Part shown: positions 13,016-22,841 of the stretch, piece by piece
How the letters are laid out: each line of letters begins with the position of its first letter
Position numbering within the stretch: the first letter of the stretch is position 1
DNA from: Ehretia macrophylla
Lineage: Eukaryota; Streptophyta; Magnoliopsida; Boraginales; Ehretiaceae
DNA: 64,000 nucleotides
NCBI GenBank assembly: GCA_037974665.1
Contig: CM075769.1
Location: 81,473,190-81,537,189, forward strand
Direction: 5' to 3'
Notes under the pieces: generated by a model
Database searches by the model: none
What the model saw: only the letters and a program-made list of their open reading frames with translations
What the model was told of the DNA's origin: nothing
Program-made: the position numbers and the translations under genes

Positions 13016-13573
13016 GTCATGTTGAGGGCACAATTCCTTTGTGTGTTAACTTTTCACAGTCCCAGCCTAGAGAGATGGCCCATTCAAAAGGCCCAATGGG
13101 CTTACCGACAACACATCCGCTTCAACAACGCAGCATGCTTGCAAGACGTGATATCGACACGTTGTAGGGCCCTCTGATGTCCAGCGAGTCAGGTTGTCGT
13201 CCTTTTAACAGTTCACGACGTACGATCCGGGATGGAAAAACAGAGCAAAAGAAGAAAAGTGGCCTGAAACTGATGAAAGCGTTTGATTTTGGGCTCCAAA
13301 AATGGGCACAACGAGCATGCTCCTCCCCCCGTCGTAGAGCTCTCAGAGTGCTTTGCAACGGTATGCTGTGCGCCGTGTAACTCATTACGGATCAAAACTT
13401 ATGGGCACCGGAGCAATAGAGACCTGGTCACAAACCCTACGCCCACGGTTTGCTAGCCTAGCCTCTATATGAAATGAAGTTGTCTTGCCCAATGTTCCGT
13501 GGGATTCAGTAATAGAGATTTGGTGGATAAAGTGTCTTGGCAACCCTAACCAGGGCAAAAAAAAATTGAAAAA

Positions 13574-13692
13574 GGGGTGCAACACGAGAACTTCCTAGGG
13601 GGTCACCCATCCTAGTACTACTCTCGCCCAAGCATGCTTAACTTTGGAGTTCGGATGGGATCCGGTGTATTAGTTCTGGTATGATCGCACCC
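13574..13692 (-). rRNA. 5S rRNA: 5S ribosomal RNA gene A21
   Basis: Full length. Changes: C18A, G25A, A40C, G48A, G58A, G97A, C104T. C104T is shared with A22. Confidence 0.94.
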
Positions 13693-14249
13693 GTCATGTT
13701 GAGGGCACAATTCCTTTATGTGTTAACTGTTCACAGTCCCAGCCTAGAGAAATGGCCCATTCAAAAGGCCCAATGGGCCTACCGACAATCCATCCGCTTC
13801 AACAATGCAGCATGCTTGCAAGACGTGATATCGACACGTTGTAGGGCACTCTCATATCCCGCGAGTCAGGTTGTCGTCCTTTTAATAGTTCGCGACGTAC
13901 GATCCGGGATGGAAAAATAGAGCAAAAGAAGAAAAGTGGCCTGAAACTAATGAAAGCGTTCGATTTTGGGCTCCCAAAATGGGCACAGCTAGCATGCTCG
14001 CTGCCCCGTCGTAGAGCTCTCAGAGAGCTTTGCAACGGTTAGCTGTGCGCCGTGTAACTCTTTACAGATCAAAAGTTATGGTCACCGGAGCGACAGAGAC
14101 GTGGTCACAAACCGCACGCCCTCGGTTGGCTGGCCCAGCCTCTACGTGAAATGAAGTTGTCTTGCCCAATGTTCCGTGGGATTCAGTAATAGAGATTTGG
14201 TGGATAAAGTATCTTGGCAACCCTAACTAGGGCAAAAAAAATTGAAAAG

Positions 14250-14368
14250 GGGATGCAACACGAGAACTTCCCACGGGGTCACCCATCCTAGTACTACTCT
14301 CGCCCAAGCACGCTTAACTTCGGTGTTCTGAAGGGATCCAGTGCATTAGTGCTGGTATGATCGCACCT
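14250..14368 (-). rRNA. 5S rRNA: 5S ribosomal RNA gene A22 (last minus-strand copy)
   Basis: Full length. Changes: G1A, C29T, A37T, T45A, C95G, C104T, C116T. Its upstream spacer runs from 14369 to 14757, where it is cut by the strand switch. About 389 bp of upstream spacer remain, enough to include its TATA-like region. Confidence 0.94.
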
Positions 14369-14757
14369 GTCTTGTTGAGTGCACAATTGATATATGTCTT
14401 AGCGGTTCACAGTCCCAGCCTAGAGAGATGGCCCATTCAAAAAGCCCAATGGGCTTAACGACTACTAATCCTCTTCAACAATGCAGCATCCTCGCAAGAC
14501 GTGATACCGACACGTTGTAGGGCCCTCTGATGTCCCGCAGGTCAGGTTGTCGTCCTTTTAACAATTTACGACGTACGATCCGGGATGGAAAAACAGAGCA
14601 AAAGAAGAAAAGTGGCCTCAAACTGATGAAAACGTTCGATTTTGGGCTCCAAAAATGGGCACAGTGAGCAAGCTGGCTACCCCCGTCATAGAGCTCTCAG
14701 AGAGCTTTGCAACGGTATGCTGTGCGCCGCGTAACTCCTTACATATCAAAAGTTATG

Positions 14758-14799
14758 CTAGGATGGGTGACCCCCTGGGAAGTCCTCGTGTTGCACCCC
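14758..14799 (+). pseudogene. 5S rRNA 3' fragment B0 at the strand switch
   Basis: Only nt 78-119 of a 5S gene are present, joined directly to minus-oriented spacer. The fragment keeps box C and the T-run but has no box A, intermediate element or upstream region, so it cannot be transcribed as a 5S gene. Its 42 nt match consensus exactly, which suggests the join is not old relative to the mutation load of neighbouring copies, though 42 nt is a small sample. Confidence 0.93.
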
Positions 14800-15355
14800 C
14801 TTTTCAATTTTTTTTGCCCGGGTTAGGGTTGCCAAGAAACTTTATGCACCAAATCTCTATTACTGAATCCAACGGAACATTGGGCAAGAAAACTGCGCTT
14901 GATGTAGAGGCTGTACTCGCAAATCGAGGACGTAGGGTTTGTGACCAGGTCTCCGTCACTCTGGTGTCCAAAACTTTTGATCCGTAAGGAGTTACGCGGC
15001 GTACAGCATACCGTTACAAAGCCCTCTGAGAGCTCTACGACGGGGGCATCCAGCTTGTTCGTTGTGCCCATTTTTGGAGCCCAAAATCGAATGTTTTCAT
15101 ATGCTTTATGCCATTTTCTTCTTTTGCTCTATTTTTCATCCCGGATCATACGTCGTGAATTGTTAAAAGGACGACAACCTAACTCGCGGGACATCAGAGG
15201 GCCCTACAACGTGTCAATATCACGTCTTGCGAGGATGCTGCGTTGTTGAAGCGGATGGGTTGTCGGTAAGCCCATTGGGCCTTTTGAATGGGCCATCTCT
15301 CTAGGCTAGGACTGTGAACCGTTAACACATATAGGAATTGTGCCCTCAACATGAC

Positions 15356-15474
15356 GTGTACGATCATACCTGCACTAATGCACCGGATCCCATCCGAACT
15401 CCGAAGTTAATTGTGCTTGGGCGAGAGTAGTGCTAGGATGGGTGACCCCCTGGGAAGTCCTCGTGTTGCACCCC
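15356..15474 (+). rRNA. 5S rRNA: 5S ribosomal RNA gene B1
   Basis: Full length. Changes: G2T, G5A, A16T, A40C, G56T, C57T, A77G. It is the first promoter-bearing plus-strand gene after the strand switch and is divergent from A22. Confidence 0.94.
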
Positions 15475-16031
15475 CTTTTCAATTTTTTTTGCCCTGGTTA
15501 GGGTTGCCAAGATACTTTATCCACCAAATCTCTATTACTGAATCCCACGGAACTTTGGGCAAGACAACTTCGCTTCACGTAGAGGCTGTACCCGCAAACC
15601 GAGGGCATAGGGTTTGTGACCAGGTCTCCGTCGCTCCGGTGTCCATAATTTTTGATCCGTAAGGAGTTACGCGGCGTACAGCATACCGTTACAAAGCTCT
15701 CTGAGAGCTCTACGGCAGGGGCAGTCAGCTTGCATGCTGTGCCTATTTTTGGAGCCCAAAATTGAACGTTTTCATCTGTTTCAGGCCCTTTTCTTCTTTT
15801 GCTCTGTTTTTTCATCCCGGATCATACGTCGTGAACAGTTAAAAGGACGACAACCAGACTCGTGGGACATCAGAGGGCCCTACAACGTGTCGATATCACG
15901 CCTTGTGAGGATGCTGCGTTGTTGAAGTGGATGGGTTGTCGTGAAGCCCATTGGGCCTTTTGAATGGGCTATCTCTCTAGGTTGGGACTATGAACCGTTA
16001 ACACATATAGGAATTGTGCCCTCAACATGAC

Positions 16032-16150
16032 GGGTGCGATCATACCAGCACTAATGCACCGGATCCCATCAGAACTCCGAAGTTAAGCGTGCCTGGGTGA
16101 GAGTAGTACTAGGATGGGTGACCCCCTGAAAAGTCCTAGTGTTGCACCCC
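16032..16150 (+). rRNA. 5S rRNA: 5S ribosomal RNA gene B2
   Basis: Full length. Changes: T62C, C67T, G98A, G99A, C107A. Box A and the intermediate element each carry one change. Confidence 0.95.
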
Positions 16151-16708
16151 CTTTTCAATTTTTTTTGCCTTGGTTAGGGTTGCCAGGATACTTTGTCCAC
16201 CAAATCTCTATTACTGAATCCCACGGAACAATGGGCAAGACTACTTCGTTTCACGTAGAGGCTGGGCCAACAATCCGAGAGCGTAGGGTTTGTGACCTGG
16301 TCTCCGATTCTCCGGTGCCCATAACTTTTGATCCGTAAGGAGTTACGCAGCGCACAACATACAATTGCAAAGTTCTCTGAGAGCTCTACGACTGGGGCAG
16401 CAAGCTTGCTCGCTGTGCCCATTTTTGGAGCCCAAAATCGAACGTTTTCATTAGTTTCAGGCTACTTTTCTTCTTTTTCTTTGTTTTTCCGTCTCAAATC
16501 GTACGTCGTGAACAGTTAAAAGGACGACAACCTGACTTGCGGGACATCAGAGGGCCTTACAACGTGTCGATATCACGTCTGGTAAGGATGCTGCATTGTT
16601 GAAGCGGATGGGTTGTCGTTAAGCCCATTGGGCCTTTTGAATGGGCCATCCCTCTAGGCTGGGACTCTGAACAGTTAACACATAAAGGAATTGTTCCCTC
16701 AACATGAC

Positions 16709-16827
16709 GGGTGCGATCATACCAGCACTAATGCACCGGATCCCATTAGAACTCAAAAGTTAAGCGTGCTTGGGCGAGAGTAGTACTAGGATTGGTGACC
16801 CCGTGGGAAGTCCTCGTGTTGCACTCC
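16709..16827 (+). rRNA. 5S rRNA: 5S ribosomal RNA gene B3
   Basis: Full length. Changes: C39T, C47A, G48A, G85T, C95G, C117T. Its upstream box is of the CATAAAGG type. Confidence 0.95.
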
Positions 16828-17385
16828 CTTTTCAATTTTTTTTGCCCGGGTTAGAGTTGCCAAGATACTTTATCCACCAAATCTCTATTACTGAATCCCA
16901 CGGAACATTGGGCAAGACAACTTCGCTTCATGTAGAGGCTGGGCCCGCATACCGAGGGTATAGGGTTTGTGACTCGGTCTCCGTCGCTCCGGTGCCCGTA
17001 ACTTTTGATCCGTAAGGTGTTACGTGGCGCACAGCATGCCGTTGCAAAGCTCTCTGAGAGCTCTACGACGGGGGCAGCCCGCTTGCTCGTTGGGTTCATT
17101 TATGGAGCCCAAAATCGAACGTTTTAATCAGTTTTAGACCACTTTTCTTGTTTTGCTCTATTTTTCCATCCCGGATCGTACGTCGTGAATTGTTAAAAGG
17201 ACGACGACCTGACTTGGGGGACATCATAGGGCCCTACAACGTGTCGATATCACGTCTTACGAGGATGATACGTTGTTGAAGCGGATGGGTTGTCGGTAAG
17301 CCCATTGGGCCTTTTGAATGGGCCATCTCTCGAGGCTAGGACTGTGAACCGTTAACACATATAGGAATTGTGCCCTCAACATGAC

Positions 17386-17504
17386 GAGTGCGATCATACC
17401 AGCACTAATGCACCGGATCCCATCAAAACTCCGAAGTTAAGTGTGCTTGGGCGAGAGTAGTGCTAGGATGGGTGACCCCCTCGGAAGTCCTCGTGTTGCA
17501 CCCC
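17386..17504 (+). rRNA. 5S rRNA: 5S ribosomal RNA gene B4
   Basis: Full length. Changes: G2A, G41A, C57T, A77G, G97C. It shares A77G with B1. Confidence 0.95.
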
Positions 17505-18062
17505 ATTTTCAATTTTTTTTTCCCTGGTTAGGGTTGCCAAGATACTTTATCCACCATATCTCTATTACTGAATCCCACGGAACATTCGGCAAGACAACTT
17601 CGCTTCACGTAGAGGCTGGACCTGCAAACCGAGGTCGTAGGGTTTGTGAGCAGGTCTCCGTCGCTCCGGTGCCAATAACTTTTGATCCGTAAAGAGTTAC
17701 GCGGTGCACAGCATACCGTTGCATAGCTCTCTGAGAGCTCTACGACGGGGGCAGCGAAATTGCTCGATGTGCCCATTTTTGGAGCCCAAAATCAAACGTT
17801 TTCATCAGTTTTAGGCTACTTTTCTTCTTTTGCTCTGTTTTTTCATCCCGGATCGTACGTCGTGAACTGTTAAAAGGATGACAACCTGACTCGTGGGACA
17901 TCAGAAGGCCCTACAACGTGTTGATATCACGTCTGGTGAGGATGCTGCGTTGTTGAAGCGGGTGGGTTGTTGTTAAGCCCATTGGGCCTTTTGAATGGGC
18001 CATCTCGCTAGGCTGGGACTTTGAACAGTTAACACATAAAGGAATTGTGCCCTCAACATGAC

Positions 18063-18181
18063 GGGTGAGATCATACCAGTACTAATGCACCGGATCCCAT
18101 CAGAACTCAGAAGTTAAGCGTGCTTGGGCGAGAGTAGTACTAGGATGGGTGACCCCGTGGGAAGTCCTCGTGTTGCACCCC
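18063..18181 (+). rRNA. 5S rRNA: 5S ribosomal RNA gene B5
   Basis: Full length. Changes: C6A, C18T, C47A, C95G. Its upstream box is of the CATAAAGG type, as in B3. Confidence 0.95.
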
Positions 18182-18738
18182 ATTTTCAATTTTTTTTGCC
18201 CTGGTTAGGGTTGCCAATATACTTTATCCACCAAATCTCTATTACTAAATCCCATGGAACATTGAGCAAGACAACTTCAATTCACGTAGAGGTTGGGCCC
18301 AGAAACCGAGGGCGTAGGGTTTGTGACTAGGTCTCCGTCGCTCCGGTGCCTGTAACTTTTGATCCGTAAGGATTTACGCTGCGCAAAGCATACCGTTGCA
18401 AAGCTCTCTGAGAGCTCTACGACGGGGGCAGCCAGCTTGCTCGTTGTGCCCTTTTTGGAGCCGAAAATTGAACTTTTTCATCAGTTTCTGGCCACTTTTC
18501 TTCTTTTGCTCTGTTTTTTCGTCCCGGATCATACGTCGTTAAGTGTTAAAAGGACGACAACCTGACTCGCGGGACATCAGAGGGCCCTACAACGTGTCGA
18601 TATCACGTCTAGTGAGGATGCTGCGTTGTTGAAGCTGATGGGTTGTCGTTAAGCCCATTGGGCCTTTTGAATGGGCCATCTCTCTACGCTGCGACTGTGA
18701 ACCGTTAACACATAAAGGAATTGTGACCTCAACATGAT

Positions 18739-18857
18739 AGGAACGATCATACCAGCACTAATCCACCGGATCCCATCAGAACTCCGAAGTTAAGCGCGCT
18801 TGGGCGAGAGTAGTACTAGGATAGGTGACCCACTGGGAAGTCCTCGCGTTGCAACCC
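18739..18857 (+). rRNA. 5S rRNA: 5S ribosomal RNA gene B6
   Basis: Full length but the most diverged of block B: G1A, T4A, G5A, G25C, T59C, G85A, C94A, T109C, C116A. Three changes at the 5' end disturb helix I. Probably a decaying copy. Confidence 0.93.
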
Positions 18858-19416
18858 CTTTTCGGTTTTTTTTGCCCTGGTTAGGGTTGCCAAGATACTT
18901 TATCCAGCAAATCTCTATTACTGAATCCCACGAAACATTGGGCAAGACAACTTCGCTTCAGGTAGAGCCTAGGCCCGCAAACCGAGGGCTTAGGGTTTGT
19001 GACCAGGTCTCCGTCGCTCCGTTACCCATAACGTTTGATCCGTAGGGAGTTATGCGGCGCACAGCATACCGTTGTAAAGCTCTCTGAGAGCTCTACTACG
19101 GGGGCAGCCAGCTTGCTCGCTGTGCCCATTTTTGGAGCCCAAAATTGAACGTTTTCATCAATTTCAGGCCACTTTTCTTCTTTTGCTCTGTTTTTCGGTC
19201 CGGGATCCTTACATCATGAACTGTTAAAAGGACGACAACCTGACTCACGGGACATCAGAGGGCCCTACAACGTGTCAATATCATGTCTTGCGAGGATGCT
19301 ACGTTGTTGAAGCAGATGGTTTGTCGTTAAGCCCATTGGGCCTTTTGAATGGGCCATTTCTCTAGGCTGGGACTGTGAACCGTTAACAAATAAAGGAATT
19401 GTTCCCTCAACATGAC

Positions 19417-19535
19417 GGGTGCGATCATACAAGCACTAATGCACCGGATCCCATCAGAACTCCGAAGTTAAGCGTACTTGGGCGAGAGTAGTACTAGGTT
19501 GGGTGACCTCGTGGGATGTCCTCGTGTTGCACCCC
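19417..19535 (+). rRNA. 5S rRNA: 5S ribosomal RNA gene B7
   Basis: Full length. Changes: C15A, G60A, A83T, C93T, C95G, A101T. Its downstream spacer is cut off near 19770 and joined straight into B8. Confidence 0.94.
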
Positions 19536-19773
19536 CTTTTCATTTTTTTTTGGCCTGGTTAGGGTTGCCAAGATACTTTATCCACCAAATCTCTATTACT
19601 GAATCCCACGGAACATTGTGCAAGACAACTTCGCTTCACGTAGAGGCTGGGCCCGCAAACTGAGGGCGTAGGGTTTGTGACTAGGTCTCCGTCGCTCCGA
19701 TGCCCGTAACTTTTGATCCGTAAGGAGTTACGCTGCGCACAGCATACCGTTGCAAAGCTCTCTGAGAGCTCAA

Positions 19774-19868
19774 GCACCGGATCCCATAAGAACTCCGAAG
19801 TTAAGCGTGCTTGGGCGAGAGTAGTACTAGGATGTGTGGCCCCCTGGGAAGTCCTCGTGTTGCACCCC
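19774..19868 (+). pseudogene. 5S rRNA gene B8, 5' truncated
   Basis: Nt 25-119 of a 5S gene, preceded not by a promoter but by the first part of the spacer after B7. The spacer breaks inside its AGCTCTCTGAGAGCT dyad and continues as CAAGCACCGG. About 344 bp of spacer plus the first 24 nt of the gene are missing. Remaining changes: C39A, G86T, A90G. The internal promoter is nearly complete, but the true start and TATA-like box are gone. Confidence 0.93.
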
Positions 19869-20369
19869 ATTTTCAATTTTTTTTTGCCCTGGTTAGGGTT
19901 GCCAAGATACTTTATCCACCAAATCTCTATTACTGAATCCCACGGAACATTGGGCAAGACAACTTCGCTTCACGTAGAGGCTGGGCCCGTAAATCGAGGG
20001 CGTATGCGTTGTGACCAGGTCTCCGTCGCTCCGGTGCCCATAACTTTTGATCCGTAAGGAGTTACGCGGTGCACAGCATACCGTTGCAAAGCTCTCTGAG
20101 AGCTCTACGACGAGGGCAGCCAGCATGCTCACTGTGCCCATTTTTGGAGCCCAAAATTGAACGTTTTTATCAGTTTCAGGCCACTTTTTTTCTTTTGCTC
20201 TATTTTTTCGTCCCGAATCGTATGTCGTGAACTGTTAAAAGGACGACAACCTCACTCACGGGACATCAGAGGGCCCTACAATGTGTCGATATCACGTCTT
20301 GCAAGAATGCTGCGTTGTTGAAGCGGATGGGTTGTCATTAAGCCCATTGGCCCTTTTGAATGGGTCATC

Positions 20370-22841
20370 TGTGATACCCCGAATGTGGCATGTATTCAAT
20401 AGCATTTAAAGTTCATTTAAATTGTATTTTATTGACCTTTCATCTTCTTTGACCAAACTAGTTGACTTTTCATCTACATTGACCAACTAGGACAAGGTGG
20501 GAATTTTTGAAATGTTTAATAAAAGGCAAACTTGGGATTAGAAATAAAAAAAAATGAAATGTTAAGTTAGTCAAATTTTGGGTCAAATTTGGAGTTAAAT
20601 ATGAACCAATTGGGGAAGAGTTAGGTAGCAAATTATATATGGTTGGAAATCTCTATGAGTCTAGTTTCTGAGGCTTCAAACCGTTCATGAATTGGAGTTT
20701 TGTAGAAGAAGTTATGGCCGTTTTTGTAAGGTCGCGCATTGTTGTTTTGGTTTAGCGGGTTGACCGAATTTTGACCTTTGACTTCTTATCATTTTTTTCT
20801 AAATAAGCAGAATGCACACGAAAAAAACAGAGAAAAAAAGGCTTGAAACCATGAGGAAAAGAAGGAGAAAAAAAAAAGAAAATCTCAACTTCAAATCTTC
20901 GATTCTTCGCGTGGGCTTGTGCGGGGTGGTTTCCGAGGCACTCTACGAGGTTTTCCTAGCGTCTAGGAGCGTGTAAGGTGAGGGTTTTATCGTTATTTGC
21001 GCATTTGAAATATTTGTATCTAAACTTTGATTTTTGGATTTTATGCGTAGATTGTTGTTTTAATCGTTTTGTTGCTTAAAGAATGTTCCTTGTTGATTGT
21101 AGAACATGTATTTATAGCTTTTTAACATTTTCTGTGGTTAAATATTGGAATTGAAATATAAATTGTGTGATGAATAGTAAATTATGAATAGTAAACCCCC
21201 GTTTCGATGAAGTTGCTCCGTTACGCGTTCTGTTGATGTAGGAAGATGCTAGATATGCTAGAATGCCTAAATGTGTGGTTTAATTGGAATGTGTAATAGA
21301 AAAACGGAGAAAAATGGCTTAGTGAAAGTCGGGGTCGTTTAGGTCGAGTTTGGCATTTTCTCATTTTGCGTGTTGGCATTGTTTCGGGAGGCCATGGAAG
21401 CACTTTTGGTGCGATTATGGCATTGGTTGGGTGTTTGGTTGGTATAGTTGTAGTTCAAACGAGCAAAGGGGGAAATCGGGGCTTTGCGCGAATTCTAGGG
21501 TAAAGTAGGGTTTCGGGGTCCTTGGACGTGCCTTATGGTGACCTAGGAGGATTGGCGAAGTCGGTTTCCAGAACTCGTGGCTCGTTTGGAAATGGTAGTA
21601 TTTTGATAGTTGGCGCTGATTTGTGATTTTGCTTGTTATCTTGATGTTATGCCTATAGAATGCTTAGGGTTGCTTGGTATACTTGTTTAATTGGTGTTAT
21701 TGTTGCTTATTATTGCTTGTTATGCTTGAAAAGTTAGTTGAATGCTAGTATTGATTGTGATTGCTTGTTATCTCGTTTGTTGTCACTAGTTTGTATTGTT
21801 GTGTTATCGCTCGTTTATTGCCTTGTATCGAGTCTTGCATTGCATAGTGTCAGCACGTGAGTGATGGGCCTCTCTGGGTAGTCTCGGGTTGCCAGTGTTG
21901 GTTGCTCTAGCTCCGTAGCTATTCCCTATTCTCGCTTAGGCTGCCTCCCGGGGAGATTTGGGCCGTAGATTGATGGATACTTCCGGGGTATTCCAAACTG
22001 GTGTTATAAGGTGGATGCGCGCTTATTGTCATCGTTGTCAACATCAAGCTCGAGATTGATGTATCGCTTGTGAAATGGTACATTGCTCGTATGAGTGAAC
22101 CATAGCCTTCAAAGTGTGGTATAGCTTTGAATGGTTGTGTTAATGCTTTCAGTAATTGCTTATTGTATTGATTATTTGTTTTGATTGCTTATTTATCAGT
22201 TATATTGCTTAACTGTCTTATTTGCATTGCACGACTTTCTTTCTCTCCAATTCGATATCTGTCTCGCCCTCACTGAGTATACGTGTTGTGTATACTCACT
22301 CCTCACCACCACATTTCAGGAAATGCCATGTTAGCTGGAAAGTTCGTGATTTCGTGAAAGTCCGTGCTTGAAGAGTTGTCCTGCGTGCCTATGTGACTTG
22401 AGTTGTCAAAGTTGTAAAGTTGTATGCTTTTATGTATTATAGGTATTTAATGTTAAAGGGGATGTAATTTAAGTTTCACTAGATTATGTATTTAGTTAAT
22501 GTAGCTTAACTTCAATGTATATTTGTAATGACAAAGGAAAAGAGATAGAAAGGTATGATAGTCTAGCTTATGATATAGGTTGGTGTAGTTTAATTGCTAA
22601 GCTTGAATGTATATTTACTTGTATTTTGCTTGTTGTGAACCAAGGCTCGGATGGCCTTGAGGTGGTTGAATGTTTGGACATGGTATTGGTCCACTTATAT
22701 GCTGTCGCAGGTTTTACTTTTCGCCTAGAAACAGGGAAGACTCCGTCCGTTTTCCCTGAAAATTTATGCCCGGGTTTGGTTTGGGTTGTGTTTAGATCGA
22801 TTGATAGAACTCCCGGTCTCGAGAGGGATCGGGGTATTACA
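20370..22841 (+). repeat. 5' LTR of the left element
   Basis: 2472 bp running from TGTGATACCCC to GGGGTATTACA. These ends are an 11-bp terminal inverted repeat with one mismatch, beginning TG and ending CA as LTRs do. The left end abuts 5S spacer and the right end is followed after 2 bp by a primer-binding site. Near the left end is a 30-bp imperfect tandem duplication (20432-20491) rich in TTGAC. Near the right end is a perfect 8-bp inverted repeat (22275-22297). No protein-coding gene is seen. Confidence 0.85.

Larger units (their letters stand above)
1..14757 (-). repeat. 5S rDNA tandem array, block A (22 units, minus strand)
   Basis: Twenty-two 5S units in tandem, all read leftward; the window opens inside a spacer. 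Gene-to-gene spacing is 675-678 bp except 647 (A7 to A8), 642 (A16 to A17) and 666 (A17 to A18), caused by short spacer deletions. The spacer between genes is about 558 bp and holds no gene. Read in the sense of the gene it contains, in order: a T4 and a T7-T8 run, TTAGGGTT, TAGGGTTT, the dyad AGCTCTCTGAGAGCT, a hairpin made of GCCCATT and AATGGGC, a TATA-like box and the next gene. Short open frames recur in every spacer on both strands but are broken differently from unit to unit, so they are not counted as genes. The block ends at the strand switch at 14757. Confidence 0.95.
14758..20369 (+). repeat. 5S rDNA tandem array, block B (plus strand)
   Basis: The array runs rightward here. It starts inside a 5S gene (nt 78) at the strand switch, holds seven full genes at 676-678 bp spacing and an eighth that lost its 5' end, and stops in a spacer after AATGGGTCATC where a retrotransposon LTR begins. 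The last spacer (19869-20369) is otherwise ordinary and contains no gene. Confidence 0.95.

Noticed and set aside
1-14757. CRISPR-like array of repeats and spacers
   Set aside because: Repeats are whole 677-bp units with a pol III gene in plant DNA; there are no short identical repeats with unique spacers.
15356-15474. Cassandra-type element carrying a 5S sequence in its LTR
   Set aside because: The 5S copies are in long tandem at 677 bp with ordinary spacers and no primer site or polypurine tract per unit, so this is true 5S rDNA.
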